Positions 14,938-23,809 of a stretch of 64,000 nucleotides of DNA are shown here, one piece after another. The position numbers and the translations under genes are program-made. The notes under the pieces were generated by a model that had not been told where the DNA came from, searched no databases, and saw only the letters and a list, made by a program, of their open reading frames with translations. The number at the start of each line of letters is the position of its first letter. Within the stretch, counting starts at the first letter, position 1. Origin of the DNA: Roseofilum halophilum BLCC-M91. GTDB taxonomy: Bacteria > Cyanobacteriota > Cyanobacteriia > Cyanobacteriales > Desertifilaceae. The stretch lies in NCBI RefSeq assembly GCF_030068445.1, contig NZ_JAQPOK010000003.1, forward strand, positions 1 to 64,000, in the 5' to 3' direction.

Positions 14938-17157
14938 TTAAATCAGGGGTTGATTATTCACCCGCCGTATCGCCACCACAGCAGGTTTCGGTGGGTCATT
15001 GGGGCCTTTACCCGGCCAGTTAGAACCCAGAGGCACTGTGCGTTTTTGCATAAACTCTTGGCCATCGGTGGTCATCATGGAAAATTCACGGGTTTCGGAT
15101 GCCATATTTTTCCGCATTCCATAGAGTTCTCCAGGGTGTTGAATCGCTAAAAATAGGGTTTTGCGATCTTCTGTGAAGAAGGGGCCACAGGATTCGGTTT
15201 CCATGGGAGACAGGGCAAAGGGATAGGCTTGGCCGGCATGTTCGCCAGAGAGGGGAATGTACCACATGGAGTTATTCCCGAAAATACCCCGTAAATTGGA
15301 TTGACTAATAAAGTTGCGTTGTTCATCAACCCGTCCAGGGGGCACGGCTTTATTGTGCCTGGAGGTAGACATATCGGTAACCATCCAGAGGTTGCCTTGG
15401 GAATCAAAGTCCAGGTTATCGGGGTTCGAGAAGCCCATTCCTCCCTCGGTTGCTTCTCCACCCATGGCGAAATTGTGCCAACGGAAGGTCATGGCAGCCG
15501 GATCGTTGCCTGTTTCCTCTAGACGCATGATCCAACCATGTTCGTGGCTTTCCCCTTTAGCGTTGGAGAAGACGGCTTTATGAGCGCCCCCATCTCCACC
15601 AGGACTGCCGGAGGTGAAGGCAATAAAGAGGGCCCCATCTCCGGGACGGATCATGGTATCTTCGGGGCGAGCGGTACAGGTGGCTCCGGCAGCGTTGGCG
15701 GCAAAGTGAGCATCAATAAGGATGGCTCCTTGGACTTCTTCTGGGGTGTTGCCGTGGTAGAGATCGCCGAGGGTGGGGAATTTTTGCTTGAAAACGGCGA
15801 TCGCCCCATCCTGTTCGATTTTTTCAAATCCTCCTTGGGTGCGATCGCGCTTCGGTAGGGGAATCATCCCCCCATGATACTCGCTCGGTAAGTCAGGATT
15901 GACCGGAGTATCAGCTTTTAGGGCGATCCAAGACCCAGTACCATCAGGATTAAATTTAGCTGCATAGAGCATTCCGTCATTGAGCAGGCGCGAGTTAGCT
16001 TTATCTTGGGGATTACGCACTACACCTTTGCTGACAAACTTGTAGACATGCCCCCCCCGGCGATCGCATCCGGAATAAACCACCAACGGTTTACCCGCCT
16101 CAGCCCGAATGCCTACAGCCTCATGGCGGAAGCGTCCTAACCAAGTATGCTTAGTGCCATAATCATTACCATTAGCCGGATCGACTTCCACCATCCAACC
16201 ATACTTATTCCCCGCCAACCCAAACGGATTTCCTTGACCCTCAAACTCATCTCGTTTAACCGGTTTTTCCTGGGGATGCAAAGATGTACCATCAGCGTAA
16301 ACCCCTTCCGGGACAAAATTCTGGAAATTCTCTTCTGCACTAAAGACCGTACCCCAAGGACTGGTTCCCCCAGCACAATTATTAAACGTACCAATAATTT
16401 TATCGCTCAGGGTATCAATATAACCCATGCCCTGAGTCTTGCGGAAAATGGCCACAGCCGGGCCCGTTGCTCGCAGATAGTTGCCATCCTCTAAGCCAGA
16501 GATGCCGGTAATCCGACGGTCTTGGGGGGAATTCGTCCGCACCCATTGGCCATTCGGCTGCCGACGCAGAGAAATCACGCCAATGCCTTGATCGATCAAG
16601 GTTTCCTTAAAGAACTCATAGAATTCGGCTTTCAAAGACGAATCGTTTAACTCAAAGGCATTAATCCCTTCACTTCCGGCTTTTTCCAGTGCAGGTAACA
16701 CTTTTGAAGGCAGAGCTTTACCCATCACCATGGGATAGGTTTGCTCCCAAGTAGGAACACTGACATATTCAAAGTTAATCGTTAAAAATCCTGTATCCGG
16801 CCCCGTGGGGATAAAGGACAGGTAATCATTGTTATATCCGAAGCGAGAATTCCCTAGTTTGTCTCCCCAAGCCCCAATCACATCATAGGTGTATCCTTCG
16901 GGCAGCACCACATCATCAACCACTTCATAGGTGCTGTAGCCAGATTTTTGTTGATTGACGTTTAGGCCTTGATAGGGAAGGGGACAAGGGTAGTTTACGG
17001 GCTGAAACTTTAAGCCTAGGGCTTTGGTGGAGGAGGCTGCTTTAGCCGAAGTCCCCGTTACCGAAGCCGATCCCCCCTGTTGTCCGAGGGAACCACAGGC
17101 CACTGTTGTAGCCGTTGCCCCCAGAAATAATAAGAATTGTCTGCGTTGGAGTGTCAT
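14938..17157 (-). CDS. phoX: PhoX-like alkaline phosphatase (DUF839), Tat lipoprotein
   Basis: 739 aa. The N-terminus MTLQRRQFLLFLGATATTVACG has a twin arginine and a lipobox-like TVAC, so export by Tat and lipid attachment are likely. The DUF839/PhoX beta-propeller region contains GGTSPWGTVFSAEENF, RFRHEAVGI, VVYSGCDRRGGHVYKFVS and GDGALFIAFTSG, which carry the acidic, cysteine and glycine positions typical of the calcium/iron-dependent PhoX enzymes. It would release phosphate from organic phosphomonoesters in the periplasm. Length fits the long cyanobacterial PhoX-like group. No clear Pho box was found in the 255-bp upstream gap, so phosphate control is presumed from the family. Confidence 0.85.
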   Translation of the reverse strand: MTLQRRQFLLFLGATATTVACGSLGQQGGSASVTGTSAKAASSTKALGLKFQPVNYPCPLPYQGLNVNQQKSGYSTYEVVDDVVLPEGYTYDVIGAWGDKLGNSRFGYNNDYLSFIPTGPDTGFLTINFEYVSVPTWEQTYPMVMGKALPSKVLPALEKAGSEGINAFELNDSSLKAEFYEFFKETLIDQGIGVISLRRQPNGQWVRTNSPQDRRITGISGLEDGNYLRATGPAVAIFRKTQGMGYIDTLSDKIIGTFNNCAGGTSPWGTVFSAEENFQNFVPEGVYADGTSLHPQEKPVKRDEFEGQGNPFGLAGNKYGWMVEVDPANGNDYGTKHTWLGRFRHEAVGIRAEAGKPLVVYSGCDRRGGHVYKFVSKGVVRNPQDKANSRLLNDGMLYAAKFNPDGTGSWIALKADTPVNPDLPSEYHGGMIPLPKRDRTQGGFEKIEQDGAIAVFKQKFPTLGDLYHGNTPEEVQGAILIDAHFAANAAGATCTARPEDTMIRPGDGALFIAFTSGSPGGDGGAHKAVFSNAKGESHEHGWIMRLEETGNDPAAMTFRWHNFAMGGEATEGGMGFSNPDNLDFDSQGNLWMVTDMSTSRHNKAVPPGRVDEQRNFISQSNLRGIFGNNSMWYIPLSGEHAGQAYPFALSPMETESCGPFFTEDRKTLFLAIQHPGELYGMRKNMASETREFSMMTTDGQEFMQKRTVPLGSNWPGKGPNDPPKPAVVAIRRVNNQPLI

Positions 17158-17412
17158 CGTTAACCAGTCAAGTTGAGCGATCGGTGTTTTCCACTCTGAC
17201 TGTATCGATGTTCAATTAAGTTTTGATTATGGACAGTTCAATGTAGTCCTCAGTGATTGTTAATCTTTGATTAAAAACTAATGATTTTTGCAGAGCGGCC
17301 TGTATCCCCAAAAGAAGAGCGATCGCAATTTATAACCAAAAGCTTTTCCTGCGAACATGAATAGCTTTTACCGCTATGAAATGCGATCGCCCCTCAAGAG
17401 CTGAGATCTAGC

Positions 17413-18300
17413 TTATGTTTCCACCAAAACCGGTAACTCCGGCTCCTGCTTCGAGCGTTTCAGCAGCGAAGTTTCACTGGGTATCCTCAGTTTAGAAGCT
17501 AACTTGAGAGACTCTAGCAGTTTAATAAATCTATAGGTGGGATCGGGCAGATAAACCACCTGATTCTCCCGCAGCATAATTCCATGGCGACTCGACGAGG
17601 GAAAGGCATGATGGAGATTATGCCACCCTTCTCCTAACGTCAGAAACGCCACCCAAGGATTATGGCGGCTAAAATCATCGGTTTCAAAGTATTCAGAACC
17701 GGTAATGTGGCAGAAAGAATTTACCGTTTGTACCCCATGGAACAATAGGGTGGTACTCAGGAAAAATGCGCCCAAATATTCCAGACCTCCCATGAAATAA
17801 GATAGGACTCCGAGGGCAACCACAGGCAGAAAATGCAGGCGATCGAGTATCCTTAAAGGGAGATTATTTTCCACATCACTCGGTAGTTTAGCGGGAAAGA
17901 AACTTTTCGAGAGTAACCACCCCCCTTGAGACCAATAAAATCCGCGAATTCCCTGATAGGGTTCTACTGGAGAATGGGGATCGAGGTCGCGATCGGCATA
18001 TTGATGATGGCAAAGATGGTGAGCTTTCCACCAGCTTGGGCCCATTTGTCCGGCTGATGCCCCCACAATACATCCTAGCCAGAGAATAAAATCATTGGCT
18101 TGATAGCTTTTGTGGGTGAGCAGTCGATGATAAATGGCAGTGGTGGCCAGCATTCGGATCAAATATAAAAAAATAATCCAGGCGATCGCACCCCAAGATA
18201 AGCCAGTGAGTAAAACCATAAACGATCCAATATGACTGACGATAATCAATATTGGCCCGATCGCATAAGAAACCTTCGTAAGTAGGGAGTAATTCGGCAT
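17413..18300 (-). CDS. acyl-lipid/acyl-CoA delta-9-type fatty acid desaturase
   Basis: 295 aa from ATG at 18300, which follows AGAGGA; the frame is open for 56 more codons, but that extension has no family similarity. The three histidine boxes binding the di-iron centre are present: HRLLTH, HHLCHH and HNLHH. Four membrane helices lie between and around them. It introduces a double bond into membrane lipid acyl chains, most likely at delta-9 by similarity, and in cyanobacteria such genes help adapt membranes to cold and light. The exact regiospecificity cannot be read from the sequence. Confidence 0.88.
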   Translation of the reverse strand: MPNYSLLTKVSYAIGPILIIVSHIGSFMVLLTGLSWGAIAWIIFLYLIRMLATTAIYHRLLTHKSYQANDFILWLGCIVGASAGQMGPSWWKAHHLCHHQYADRDLDPHSPVEPYQGIRGFYWSQGGWLLSKSFFPAKLPSDVENNLPLRILDRLHFLPVVALGVLSYFMGGLEYLGAFFLSTTLLFHGVQTVNSFCHITGSEYFETDDFSRHNPWVAFLTLGEGWHNLHHAFPSSSRHGIMLRENQVVYLPDPTYRFIKLLESLKLASKLRIPSETSLLKRSKQEPELPVLVET

Positions 18301-18579
18301 TGTATTGTTGTAGTATCCTCTGTGTAACTCCTGACCCAACCTCACGATATCACACCCATCCTCCCCACCCTTTAAAGGAATGATTTTAAGGTTTGACTGA
18401 GGAGGACTAGAGGAAACGGAGACACGGCGACACGGAGATGGGGCGAGAAGCTTCTCCGTGTTCCCCAATGCCCACGGTCTTATCAGTCAACAGGATATAA
18501 CAGTATTAGAGGCACAGTATTAGAGGCCATCTCTGAGACTCGAACTAGGGATATATCACTTTCCTCTTAACCCATTACC

Positions 18580-18592
18580 AGCGCGAAGCGCT
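18580..18592. repeat. short palindrome upstream of a start codon
   Basis: AGCGCGAAGCGCT lies 7 bp before the ATG at 18600 and follows CCCATTACC. Similar AGCGCAAAGCGCT palindromes occur at 38371 and 52434. Confidence 0.6.
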
Positions 18593-18599
18593 ATGAATC

Positions 18600-19451
18600 A
18601 TGTCTAAATCGTTTTCTAAAACCTTCATCTACCTGAGCTGCTCTACTGTCCTTGTAACTGGGGCGCTCTCTTTTCTCCAAGCATCTGTAGCCCAACTGCC
18701 CACAGAGCCTAATTTTGAACCTCCCCCTGGCGCAGGGAGACCCAGCGAAACCATCGGGGGAGGGAGTCGCCTTTTAGAAGAAGTGATAGAAATTGACTTT
18801 GAACCCCCTCCGGGACAAGGGGCCCCCCGTGAAACTCTAGGGGGAGCTAGTCGAGGCCCCAAGTGTTTGCCCCATGAAAGTCCGGTGAGTGTATTAGTGC
18901 CCAAAACGGTTCAAGGCGTGAAGTATGGCTTAACGGTCGATCCTTCTCCTGACTTTTTTGTTTATATCCCCGAAACTGTGGCTACTCAAATCGAATTTAT
19001 TGTCACAGATAATCAACCTTATCCCAATGGACAAATTATTGATGAGCGATTGATTGATATTCCCCAAAAGCCGGGAATTTTAAGAGTGTCTTTGGACGGC
19101 ACTTTAGAAAATAACCAGTATTATGAATGGGCCGTTTACTTAAAATGCCCCCAAGTGACACCCGGTAGCGAACCCTCATTTACTTTCCCTTCTTCCGGGT
19201 GGATAAAAAAAATTCCTGCGGATGAAACGATCCAGCAAAAAGTAGATACTTCTTCGGTTTTAGAGGCGATCGTGACCTATGCTAATGAAGGGATTTGGTT
19301 TGATACTTTAAGTATTTTGTACGAAGAATTACAACAACACCCCAACAATAAAAAATTAAAACAAACTTGGCAACGGTTTTTACAGAAGGAGATACCAGAC
19401 ATTGACCCTGTGATGTTAGAAACTTCTATTGTTGATTGTTGCCAATCGTAG
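18600..19451 (+). CDS. DUF928 domain protein, secreted
   Basis: 283 aa. A signal peptide (about 1-32, ending SFLQASVAQ) precedes a striking duplicated motif: FEPPPGAGRPSETIGGGSR and FEPPPGQGAPRETLGGASR. The DUF928 domain follows (about 85-205), including VKYGLTVDPSPDFFVYIPE and the closing SSGWIKKIP. The C-terminal ~70 residues are helical. DUF928 genes in cyanobacteria are often next to CHASE2-domain sensor genes, exactly as here (22 bp to the next start), which suggests a secreted partner for that sensor; this link is inferred from context. Confidence 0.85.
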   Translation: MSKSFSKTFIYLSCSTVLVTGALSFLQASVAQLPTEPNFEPPPGAGRPSETIGGGSRLLEEVIEIDFEPPPGQGAPRETLGGASRGPKCLPHESPVSVLVPKTVQGVKYGLTVDPSPDFFVYIPETVATQIEFIVTDNQPYPNGQIIDERLIDIPQKPGILRVSLDGTLENNQYYEWAVYLKCPQVTPGSEPSFTFPSSGWIKKIPADETIQQKVDTSSVLEAIVTYANEGIWFDTLSILYEELQQHPNNKKLKQTWQRFLQKEIPDIDPVMLETSIVDCCQS

Positions 19452-19472
19452 CCCTCTTTTATCTTGCTTTCC

Positions 19473-21407
19473 ATGTGGAAAATTCTGAAACAAAATCTGG
19501 AAGAATGGCGGGGGGTTCTTCTGATTTCTCCGAACATAGCATTGGCGGTGATTGTCTTGCGAATGATGGGAGGATTGCAACTGTTAGAATGGGTCGCCCT
19601 AGATCATTATTTTCGCTGGCGACCCCTTGAACCGGTAGATGAAAGAATTGTCATTGTAGGGATTACAGAATCGGATATTCAGCAAATCCAAAAATGGCCC
19701 CTTTCAGATCGAGTTTTGACCCAATTAATCCAAAAAATTAATGCCCAAAATCCGAGGGTGATTGGTTTGGATATTTATCGAGATTTGCCGGTGGAGCCAG
19801 GATATCAGGAATTTGTGGAGTTAGCGAGAAATACGCCTAACTTAATTGGGATCGCTAAAGTGGAGGGCGATCGCCTGGGAGAATCCGTGGCCGCTTCACC
19901 GGTTTTAGCCCAACTCAATCAAATTTCGGCAGCAGATTTGATTCTGGATGGGGATGGGAAAATTCGACGCATGTTATTGTCCGTGCGGGATAGTCAAGGG
20001 AAAACGTTTTATGGGTTGGGGACAAGGTTGGCTTTAGATTATCTGCAACAAGAGGGCATTACATTAGAGGTACTCGATCCCTCCAGGGGTAAGGTGGCTT
20101 TGGGGAAAGCGGTTTTTATGCCTCTGCAAAAACATGATGGCGGTTATGTGAATGCCGATACGGGCGGCTATCAGATGATGTTAAATTTTCGCAGTCGGTT
20201 TTGTGCCGGTTCTGAAGATCCTTGTGAGTTATTTCAAACGGTAACCCTCAGTGATGTGTTGAACGATCGCCTCCCCCCCGATCTGATGCGCGATCGCATT
20301 GTTCTCATCGGTGGACAAGCGGCCAGTCTCAATGACCGCTTTATTACTCCTTTTGGCTATAGTTTGCACAAGGGAGGTATTCGTTCAGGGGTTGAACTCC
20401 ATGCGGATCTGGCCAGTCATCTCATTAGCGCGGCCCTAGATGACCGTTCCCAAATCCAGTTTTGGTCAGAGGTTGAAGAAGGTCTTTGGATCGGATTTTG
20501 GTCAACTTGGGGAGCGATCTTAGGCTGGATTTTCTTGCGTATCCGTTGGAAAATGATCGGTGTCTGTTTCTGTGGAGTGAGCATCATCTTCATCACCTAT
20601 GGCGCGTTTTTGTTGGGGTGGTGGATACCGGTGGTTCCTCCCCTGGTGGGTCTGTTTGGGGCCGCTATTTCAATTACGGCCTATATCGGCTTTTTGGAGC
20701 GTACCAACCGGAAAACGATTATGCAGTTGTTTGAACGCCATGTGACTCCCAAAATTGCCCAAGCGGTTTGGAGAGACCGACATCAACTGCTTGCAGAAGG
20801 GAAACTCACCGGCCGCAAACTGACGGCTACGGTTTTATTTACTGACATCCAAGGGTTTACCACTATTAGCGAAAGTATCGACCCGGAAACTCTGATGGTT
20901 TGGTTAAATCAGTATATGAATGCCATGGTGAATATTGTTTTAAGCCATGATGGGGTGGTGGATAAGTTTATTGGGGATGCGGTGATGGCGGTTTTTGGGG
21001 TTCCTATTCCCAGCACGACGACTGAGGCGATCGCCCAAGATGCCCAATTCGCGGTACAGTGTGCGGTAGAAATGGGGAGAAAATTGCGATCGCTTAATCG
21101 CGCTTGGAAAGCTTCCGGACTGCCGACTGTAGCCATGCGCGTCGGTATTGCCACCGGGGAAGTGGTTGCGGGTTCCCTGGGTTCCGACCAACGGATGAAC
21201 TATACCACCATCGGCGATAGCGTCAATGTGGCGGCCCGTTTGGAAAGTTATGATAAATCCTTAGATGGCGGTTTATGCCGCATTCTGATTAGTGAAGAAA
21301 CCTATGAAAAAATCAAGGGGAAATTCCCGACCCAGGCGATCGGATCGGTCTCCCTCAAAGGTCGCACCGCACCGGTTAAAATTTATCAGGTAATGGGTAA
21401 TGGGTAA
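19473..21407 (+). CDS. CHASE2-domain adenylate cyclase
   Basis: 644 aa from ATG at 19473 (MWKILKQNLEEWRG); a TTG nine bases earlier is less likely. Order: one N-terminal membrane helix, periplasmic CHASE2 sensor domain (about 45-330), a hydrophobic block of two to three helices (about 340-410) and a class III cyclase domain (about 435-640). The catalytic domain has the metal aspartates in LFTDIQGFT and FIGDAVMAVFG, the lysine in VVDKFIGD expected for ATP selectivity, and NVAARLES. It should make cAMP in response to a periplasmic signal. Its last codons and stop are supplied by a TAATGGG heptamer repeat. Confidence 0.92.
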   Translation: MWKILKQNLEEWRGVLLISPNIALAVIVLRMMGGLQLLEWVALDHYFRWRPLEPVDERIVIVGITESDIQQIQKWPLSDRVLTQLIQKINAQNPRVIGLDIYRDLPVEPGYQEFVELARNTPNLIGIAKVEGDRLGESVAASPVLAQLNQISAADLILDGDGKIRRMLLSVRDSQGKTFYGLGTRLALDYLQQEGITLEVLDPSRGKVALGKAVFMPLQKHDGGYVNADTGGYQMMLNFRSRFCAGSEDPCELFQTVTLSDVLNDRLPPDLMRDRIVLIGGQAASLNDRFITPFGYSLHKGGIRSGVELHADLASHLISAALDDRSQIQFWSEVEEGLWIGFWSTWGAILGWIFLRIRWKMIGVCFCGVSIIFITYGAFLLGWWIPVVPPLVGLFGAAISITAYIGFLERTNRKTIMQLFERHVTPKIAQAVWRDRHQLLAEGKLTGRKLTATVLFTDIQGFTTISESIDPETLMVWLNQYMNAMVNIVLSHDGVVDKFIGDAVMAVFGVPIPSTTTEAIAQDAQFAVQCAVEMGRKLRSLNRAWKASGLPTVAMRVGIATGEVVAGSLGSDQRMNYTTIGDSVNVAARLESYDKSLDGGLCRILISEETYEKIKGKFPTQAIGSVSLKGRTAPVKIYQVMGNG

Positions 21408-21429
21408 TGGGTAATGGGTAATGGGTAAT
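21389..21429. repeat. heptamer tandem repeat GTAATGG, overlapping a stop codon
   Basis: Five to six head-to-tail copies of GTAATGG run through the cyclase stop (TAA at 21405-21407). The array encodes the final residues QVMGNG and provides the stop, so its expansion has probably replaced the original C-terminus. Confidence 0.85.
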
Positions 21430-21514
21430 CGTGACAAGTTAAAGTGATATCCAATCCGAATAATCAGTTACAATATTACCCATAAATTGTACACCGTAAT
21501 TTTGATCGTTTATT

Positions 21515-22684
21515 ATGCGTTTATTATCTAGAAAATCCTTCCTTCGACTGCGATCGGGGAATATTTTATTTGTACTGTCAATTTCCCTTCTCGCTTTCTT
21601 TCTCAACTTCGTCGCACCTTCTGCGCTGGCCCTGAAAGTACCTCAACCGGGAGCGAACAACTTCGTCACCAGTGCCGTTAATCAAGTCGGGCCAGCAGTC
21701 GTGCGCCTTGATACCGAGCGTACCATCGTCCGCAATGTAGATCCGTTTATGACTGACCCCTTCTTTCAACGGTTTTTTGGTCAAGAGTTTTTTGATACCA
21801 TGCCTCGCGAAGAACGGCAACGGGGGCAAGGCTCAGGATTTATTATCGACTCCAATGGGATTGTTCTCACCAACGCCCATGTAGTCAGTGGTGCAGACCG
21901 GGTACAAGTGACGCTCAAAGATGGCCGCTCTTTTGATGGCAAGGTTTTAGGTACGGATCGGATTACGGACTTAGCAGTAGTGGAAATAGACGATCCCGAA
22001 CAACAGTTACCCGTGGCTCCCTTGGGCGATTCCGATCGCGTACAAGTAGGAGATTGGGCGATCGCCGTCGGCAACCCCCTGGGCTTAGATAACACCGTCA
22101 CCCTCGGTATTATCAGCACCCTTAATCGCCCCTCCTCAGAAGTCGGAATTCCCGACAAACGGGTAGACTTTATCCAAACCGATGCCGCCATTAACCCCGG
22201 AAATTCCGGCGGCCCCCTGCTCAACGACCAAGGGGAAGTGATTGGTATTAACACCGCCATTCGCGCTAACGCTATGGGCATTGGATTTGCCATTCCTATT
22301 AATAAAGCCAAAGCCATTCAAGGACAACTCGCCAAAGGGGAAAAAGTCGCCCATCCTTACATTGGCGTGCAAATTGTCAACCTCACCCCAGAATTAGCCC
22401 AGGAGAATAATCGCGACCCCAACGCCCCGTTATTCTTGCCAGAAATTGAAGGAGCTTTAGTTATGAAAGTGATTCCCAATACTCCTGCGGCTGAAGCCGG
22501 TTTACGCCGGGGCGATGTGATTATTGCCATTGACAACCAACCGCTTAAAACGGCTGATGAATTGCAGCATATTGTCGATCGCAGTGGTTTAGACACATCT
22601 TTATCGATTCAGGTTAGACGAGGCAATCAAACCCGACAGTTTCGGGTAAAAACTGCCCAGTTAGAAGAAGTTATGGAGCATTAA
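21515..22684 (+). CDS. Deg/HtrA family serine protease with PDZ domain
   Basis: 389 aa. A signal peptide or anchor (about 18-45) is followed by a trypsin-like domain with the triad H in TNAHVV, D in [11 protein letters not shown] and S in GNSGGPLL, the oxyanion glycines intact. One PDZ domain (about 285-380) ends the chain with [15 protein letters not shown]. One PDZ and the export signal match the cyanobacterial HhoA/HhoB/HtrA proteases, which degrade misfolded periplasmic or thylakoid-lumen proteins under heat and light stress. Which paralogue it is cannot be told from one sequence. It is transcribed alone. Confidence 0.93.
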   Translation: MRLLSRKSFLRLRSGNILFVLSISLLAFFLNFVAPSALALKVPQPGANNFVTSAVNQVGPAVVRLDTERTIVRNVDPFMTDPFFQRFFGQEFFDTMPREERQRGQGSGFIIDSNGIVLTNAHVVSGADRVQVTLKDGRSFDGKVLGTDRITDLAVVEIDDPEQQLPVAPLGDSDRVQVGDWAIAVGNPLGLDNTVTLGIISTLNRPSSEVGIPDKRVDFIQTDAAINPGNSGGPLLNDQGEVIGINTAIRANAMGIGFAIPINKAKAIQGQLAKGEKVAHPYIGVQIVNLTPELAQENNRDPNAPLFLPEIEGALVMKVIPNTPAAEAGLRRGDVIIAIDNQPLKTADELQHIVDRSGLDTSLSIQVRRGNQTRQFRVKTAQLEEVMEH

Positions 22685-22705
22685 TTATCCCCTCTCCCCA
22701 TTCCC

Positions 22706-23809
22706 CTATGAACCTGTGGGTAAGGTAATTGTAATCCGGGTTTCCTCGTCCGGGATGCTGGTAATGGTTAAGCTACCTTGGTGAATTTCGGCCATCCGTT
22801 TGGCGATCGCCAAACCCAAACCTGAACCCTGTTGTTCGTGAAGCTTACGATTAAATTGCATATAGGCTCCCACTTGCTCGATTTCCTCTGGAGTCATCCC
22901 CCGTCCTGAATTAATCACGGTTAACAGTACGGTGTTTTCTTTCACTTTCGTCATCACCCGAACTGGGGTTCCAGTTGGGGAAAATTTGAAGGCATTATCG
23001 ATCGCTTCTTGTACCAGTTTCTGTAATCGAGACGTTTCTATCTGCACGGGACTCTCTTCTAAATCATATTTGAGATCCCCCATACGCCCGAATCGATCGG
23101 CTTTTAAGCTAATCATTTCTTCCACCGTAGCTCGAATAGAGGCTGTAGATTGGGAGCGCCATTGCTGAAGGCGATCGCTATTTTTGCTTACCAATTCCAA
23201 ATCAGCATACAGGAGGAAATTCTGAATTAGGCGGTATAGTCGATTGCTCGATTCCAGGATTTGATCGGCCATTTCCCGGATCTCTTCCGGTTTTAAATCT
23301 TCCGCTTCATAACTCATTAGTTCCGCAAACCCCATAATCCCATTCAGGGGAGTGCGTAATTCATGGGGAAGCGATCGCGTAATACTCTCGCGCAACTCAT
23401 CCAATTGTCCCTGAGACGCTTCTTTAATCCGCGCCTGTTTGTCTAAACGAGTATTAATCGCTTTCAACAATTCATCCGGTAAACAGGGTTTAGTTAAATA
23501 ATCATCCGCCCCTAACTCCATACCGGAGCGCACATCATTTTTTTCCGCTTTCGCCGTCAAAAAAACAAACGGAATCATTGCCGTTTTTGGCTCGGAGCGC
23601 AATTCTTCTAATACCCCATATCCATCAAGTTCCGGCATCATCACATCACAGAGAATCAGATCCGGAATTTGGGCTTTAGCGATCTCGACTCCAATATAGC
23701 CATTTTCTGCCCCTAGTCCTTCAAAATCTTCAGCATCCAAGAGATCGAGAATATTTTCTCGAATCAGTTCATCATCTTCAACTACTAATATTTTTATCGA
23801 ATTCATCAT
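22706..23809 (-). CDS. response regulator-histidine kinase hybrid
   Basis: 367 aa, soluble. An N-terminal receiver domain (about 5-120) has VVEDDE, phosphorylatable D in LILCDVMMPELDG and the K of FLTAKAEKND. A HisKA domain follows with H in SLPHELRTPLNGIMG and a HATPase_c domain with DNAFKFSPTG and SGLGLAIAKRMAEIH. The receiver-kinase order suggests it takes phosphate from an upstream kinase and relays it. The first 32 nt overlap the end of the kinase gene at 23778, so both are translated from one transcript and probably act in one pathway. Confidence 0.93.
   Translation of the reverse strand: MMNSIKILVVEDDELIRENILDLLDAEDFEGLGAENGYIGVEIAKAQIPDLILCDVMMPELDGYGVLEELRSEPKTAMIPFVFLTAKAEKNDVRSGMELGADDYLTKPCLPDELLKAINTRLDKQARIKEASQGQLDELRESITRSLPHELRTPLNGIMGFAELMSYEAEDLKPEEIREMADQILESSNRLYRLIQNFLLYADLELVSKNSDRLQQWRSQSTASIRATVEEMISLKADRFGRMGDLKYDLEESPVQIETSRLQKLVQEAIDNAFKFSPTGTPVRVMTKVKENTVLLTVINSGRGMTPEEIEQVGAYMQFNRKLHEQQGSGLGLAIAKRMAEIHQGSLTITSIPDEETRITITLPTGS

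Noticed and set aside
17158-17412. Pho box upstream of the PhoX-like gene
   Set aside because: Only scattered TTAA-type fragments were seen, without the spaced direct repeats of a Pho box.
18525-18560. tRNA 3' end on the minus strand
   Set aside because: TAGTTCGAGTCTCAG resembles a T-arm, but no acceptor stem, anticodon arm or CCA-adjacent pairing could be built around it.
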